From assembly GCF_000346465.2 (NCBI RefSeq), contig NC_034011.1, positions 22,394,264-22,458,263 on the forward strand: a stretch of 64,000 nucleotides of DNA. Direction: 5' to 3'. Position numbers and translations under genes: made by a program. The DNA comes from Prunus persica (Eukaryota > Streptophyta > Magnoliopsida > Rosales > Rosaceae). Below are positions 61,409 through 64,000 of this stretch, one piece after another (position 1 is the first letter of the stretch; each line of letters opens with the position of its first letter). The notes under the pieces were generated by a model. The model was not told the DNA's origin and did not search any database. It saw only the letters and a list, made by a program, of their open reading frames with translations.

Positions 61409-62596
61409 TCTCCCTCGCGCGCGACAGCCGGCCACGTTTTGGCCGGCCGTGCTCTCCTCCGGCCACCAATGACGACGGGACCGGTACCAAAATGACCAGG
61501 CCGTCGTCCTCTTCCTAACCCAGCCACCTCCCGCCGCCAGCCGCCGTGGATTTGCCGGAATTTGGAGCTGAAGCGGCCGACGTCGTCCAAACTTCAAAGT
61601 CGCCGATCTCCCTCCTCCGGCCACCAATTCCGTCGACCCAGTATGGATTTTGAACCTCTCGAGCTGTTCTAGCTGCCTGTTGGTTGGGTTTTGATCGATT
61701 CGATCTCTAGATCACTCGATGTTCGAATTGAAAATCGGCCGAAACTTCGGCCGCCGTGATTGGCCATTTCCGGCCACTTTTTGGGGTAGGTCCAAGAACA
61801 AAAGTGGCTCCAAATAGGGTGTTATACCTAGGGTAGGAGTTTGGAGCCGTGGTTTTAAGATTTTCCGGTGAAGCGTTATCGCTTTGGGCACCCACGCGCT
61901 GCCGGCGCGTGCGGCGGCGCGTGGGCACTGTAGAAAAAGTAGCGATGTGTTCCGATGAGATCCTTAGGTTGTCACGAGTGCGTAGGATTTCGCGGATCTC
62001 AATTCAGACGTCGTTTGACTATCGAACGGATATTCGCATATTACGCGTTATCCGGGTTCGATAGGTTGGGACCGTTGGATGGTCCCAAATTTAATCTATG
62101 TTGATCTAGGTATTTCTAGGATCGTGTAGGATTTCACGGATCATGAATCGGAGCCCCGGATGTTCCGAATAATAATTTTAAAGTTTATATTTTATATTAA
62201 TTGTCAGATCGTGCGATCGTGAACAATCCGACCGTCCGATCTGAACCAAACTCTCAGGACAAGTGTCCTATACCTGGTAGAACCCATAGGGACTTCCGGA
62301 TCGAAAATTGGAGGTCTTGGGTTCCCGCAGGCCCGTTTGACCAGGGTTAGAGTAGTTTGACCCTTGGTTGACCGTGAGCCACCCGGAGTAATCTCACCTC
62401 TCCAGGGGAGATTATCGGGTGCTAGACTATTGTGGAGGGTTACACAATATTAGAATTAATTTATATAATTATAAACATATATAGTTGTACAAGGGTACAA
62501 CAGAGTCTAGAATGTCAGTTTGGAGTGCTATACGCACTACTTTAGGTACCTCCTCGGATTTTAGATTCGCTACAAGCACCATCAAGTGAAAGTTAG

Positions 62597-63052
62597 GTCC
62601 CGCGTGGCGTAGGTTATCCGGCGTTGGGACAGACCCCATACGTGGCGTTGGTTGTACCGGCGTATGGGGAGATTTGCAATATGATGTTCAGGTCTCACGT
62701 GACGTAGGTTATCCGGCGTTGAGACAGGCCCCGTACGTGGCGGTGGTTGTACCGGCGTACGGGGAGATTATGTGATATGATGTTGAGGTCCCGCGTGGCG
62801 TAGGTTATCCGGCGTTGGGACAGGCCCCATACGTGGCGTTGGTTGTACCGGCGTATGGGGAGTTATGTGATATGATGTGCAGGTCTCACGTGGCGTAGGT
62901 TATCCGGCGTTGAGATAGACCCCATACGTGGCGTTGGTTGTACCGGTGTATGGGGAGATATAATGATAGTATGGCATGGTCGCACGTGGCGTAGGTTATC
63001 CGGCGTGTTGACAGGCCCCATACGTGGCGTTGGTTGTACCGGCGTATGAGGA
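62597..63052 (+). repeat. Five-unit ~95-bp array with two hairpins per unit
   Basis: Units start at about 62597, 62691, 62787, 62882 and 62979. Each has stem 1, gtcccg/tgggac or gtctca/tgagac, around ~20 bases containing gtaggttatccgg, and stem 2, ccccatacg/cgtatgggg (9 bp), around ggcgttggttgtaccgg. In the second unit stem 2 is ccccgtacg/cgtacgggg, both sides changed together. Confidence 0.9.
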
Positions 63053-64000
63053 GAATATGTGAAATACAGAGAAAGGAAATAAGGTATCACCGATGTGTGG
63101 AATTGGGTTTTAGGGAAGAACTACGTGTGGCTTGATCCCTCAAGGAGGGTACGTAGGCAGCCTAAGGTTATTGGGTGCAGCCGCAGACTAGATATTAGTC
63201 ATAAATTATAATTGAATTGTTTGGTAGTTGTTTGAGAATTATTGGAAGGCCGAAGGCCATTTATGAGAATTTGCATGAAATTATATTGTGCATGCTGCCA
63301 GTTGGGAATATTAAATGTGTTTTTATGCATGTTGAAATTTTGGGAAATGTCCAATTTATAGGGGAGACTCTGCCGAAATTTCGGCAGGAAGTCTCGGTTT
63401 TTAGTAAGTGGGCCTGGCATCGGGGTGATGTCAGGAATTCCAAAGGGTTCGTCTCGGGTTTTGAGAAAATTCGGGGCGGGTCCTTAAACATAAGTATACT
63501 ACAACCCAAACTCAAAAGTTCTACTCACATATTTTATGATTCTTTTGACAGCCAACAAATGAGACTCTTTGGGATCACTTTGGAACCTAGCACAAAACTC
63601 CTACACTATAGGAAATGTCAGGTCTACTTACAGTCAAGTATAGAAGGCTTCCTATCTTGCTTCTATAGAAAGTTTTCAACAGGGACAGATGAGCTGAGAT
63701 TCTGAGGTTGATTATGACAAGTTGACAGGTCAACTGGAACAGAATTGTCAAGAGTTGACTGGTCAACCGATTTGCTAAAGGTTGACAGGTCAACCACTAG
63801 ATCCAGACCTGGAGATTCTCCCTAAAGCATAGAAGATAAAAGACCATCCTCATCTCATGCCGTCTCAATGGAGGCAGCAAAGTCATCAATATTGACATGA
63901 TGGTTCCGGTCCTATAATTGTATGCTATATAGGCTCAGCTTGAAGTGGAATACCCAAGAAAAATTCCTTTCTCACTTTTAGAGTCAAACTTAGCAAGGTG

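Larger units (their letters stand above)
61137..63488 (+). mobile_element. Solo-LTR-like element (second copy), inside copia
   Basis: 2,352 bp; starts TGTAACACCCCGACCCC; flanked by CATAA at 61132-61136 and 63489-63493. The copia reading on either side is continuous when one CATAA and the insert are set aside, which confirms the borders. The end reads GGGTCCTTAAA compared with GGGTCCTGTCA in the first copy. About 670 bp shorter than 44911-47931. Contains a CT microsatellite (61383-61408) and a five-unit hairpin array. Confidence 0.88.
60610..64000 (-). mobile_element. Decayed copia element, interrupted by an LTR and running off the window
   Basis: Reverse transcriptase end at 63660-63500 (SLLYLTVSRPDISYSVGV) and RNase H at 61135-60680 (GYSDAD, KSTSGRVFY, CDNMSGIDISKNPVQH, KQLADILTKAL) lie on the - strand. 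The element at 61137-63488 separates them. Two Trp positions read TAG, so it is inactive. Upstream of RT, 63719-63796 has three short palindromes. The 5' part lies beyond 64,000. Confidence 0.85.

Overview
This window is plant nuclear DNA, almost certainly from a eudicot. It is AT-rich, its genes have GT-AG introns, its protein families are plant-specific, and about half of it is transposon-derived. The mixture of G-type lectin receptor kinases, FBD-type F-box genes and short TG..CA LTR elements looks like a woody Rosaceae genome such as Prunus, but that is an impression and not a proof.

Layout. 1-10,750 holds three F-box/LRR/FBD genes in tandem on the + strand. The first and third are intact three-exon genes; the middle one is broken by a one-base insertion. 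A 3.8-kb Helitron-like element separates the first two. 12,696-13,067 is a small intronless EF-hand gene of the KIC/PBP1 type on the - strand, with a TATA box. 13,631-21,006 is a gene-less block bounded by short inverted repeats; it contains an array of about 18 units of ~98 bp, each with a hairpin core. 21,700-59,745 is a cluster of G-type lectin S-receptor-like kinase (RLK) genes, all on the - strand: A (intact, 826 aa), B (pseudogene), C (intact, 858 aa), D (pseudogene), and C-terminal scraps E and F. 60,600-64,000 is a decayed copia element that carries a large LTR inserted in it and runs off the window.

B and D are close duplicates, each with its flanks, and the spacing suggests that an A-copia-B block was copied to give C-copia-D. 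Because B and D are so alike, each serves as the empty-site control for insertions in the other. A solo LTR with a second element nested in it sits in exon 4 of B, a copia element sits in the leader of B, a MITE sits 3' of B, and a different solo LTR sits in exon 1 of D. Most of these show matching target-site duplications.

Function. A and C have the full plan of surface receptor kinases: signal peptide, bulb-type lectin, S-locus glycoprotein/EGF-like region, PAN/apple domain, transmembrane helix, Ser/Thr kinase and a short conserved tail. C, and to a lesser extent the other copies, keep W-box-like TTGAC motifs just upstream of the start. The F-box proteins are probably substrate receptors of SCF ubiquitin ligases. 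The EF-hand protein is a likely calcium sensor. No operons or CRISPR arrays are present, and I found no convincing tRNA or rRNA gene, only tRNA-derived SINE-like pieces.

The most unusual observations are the hairpin-cored ~98-bp array (16.56-18.28 kb), the paired-stem repeat array with matching base changes inside an LTR (62.6-63.05 kb), and the nested insertions with sequence-verified empty sites.
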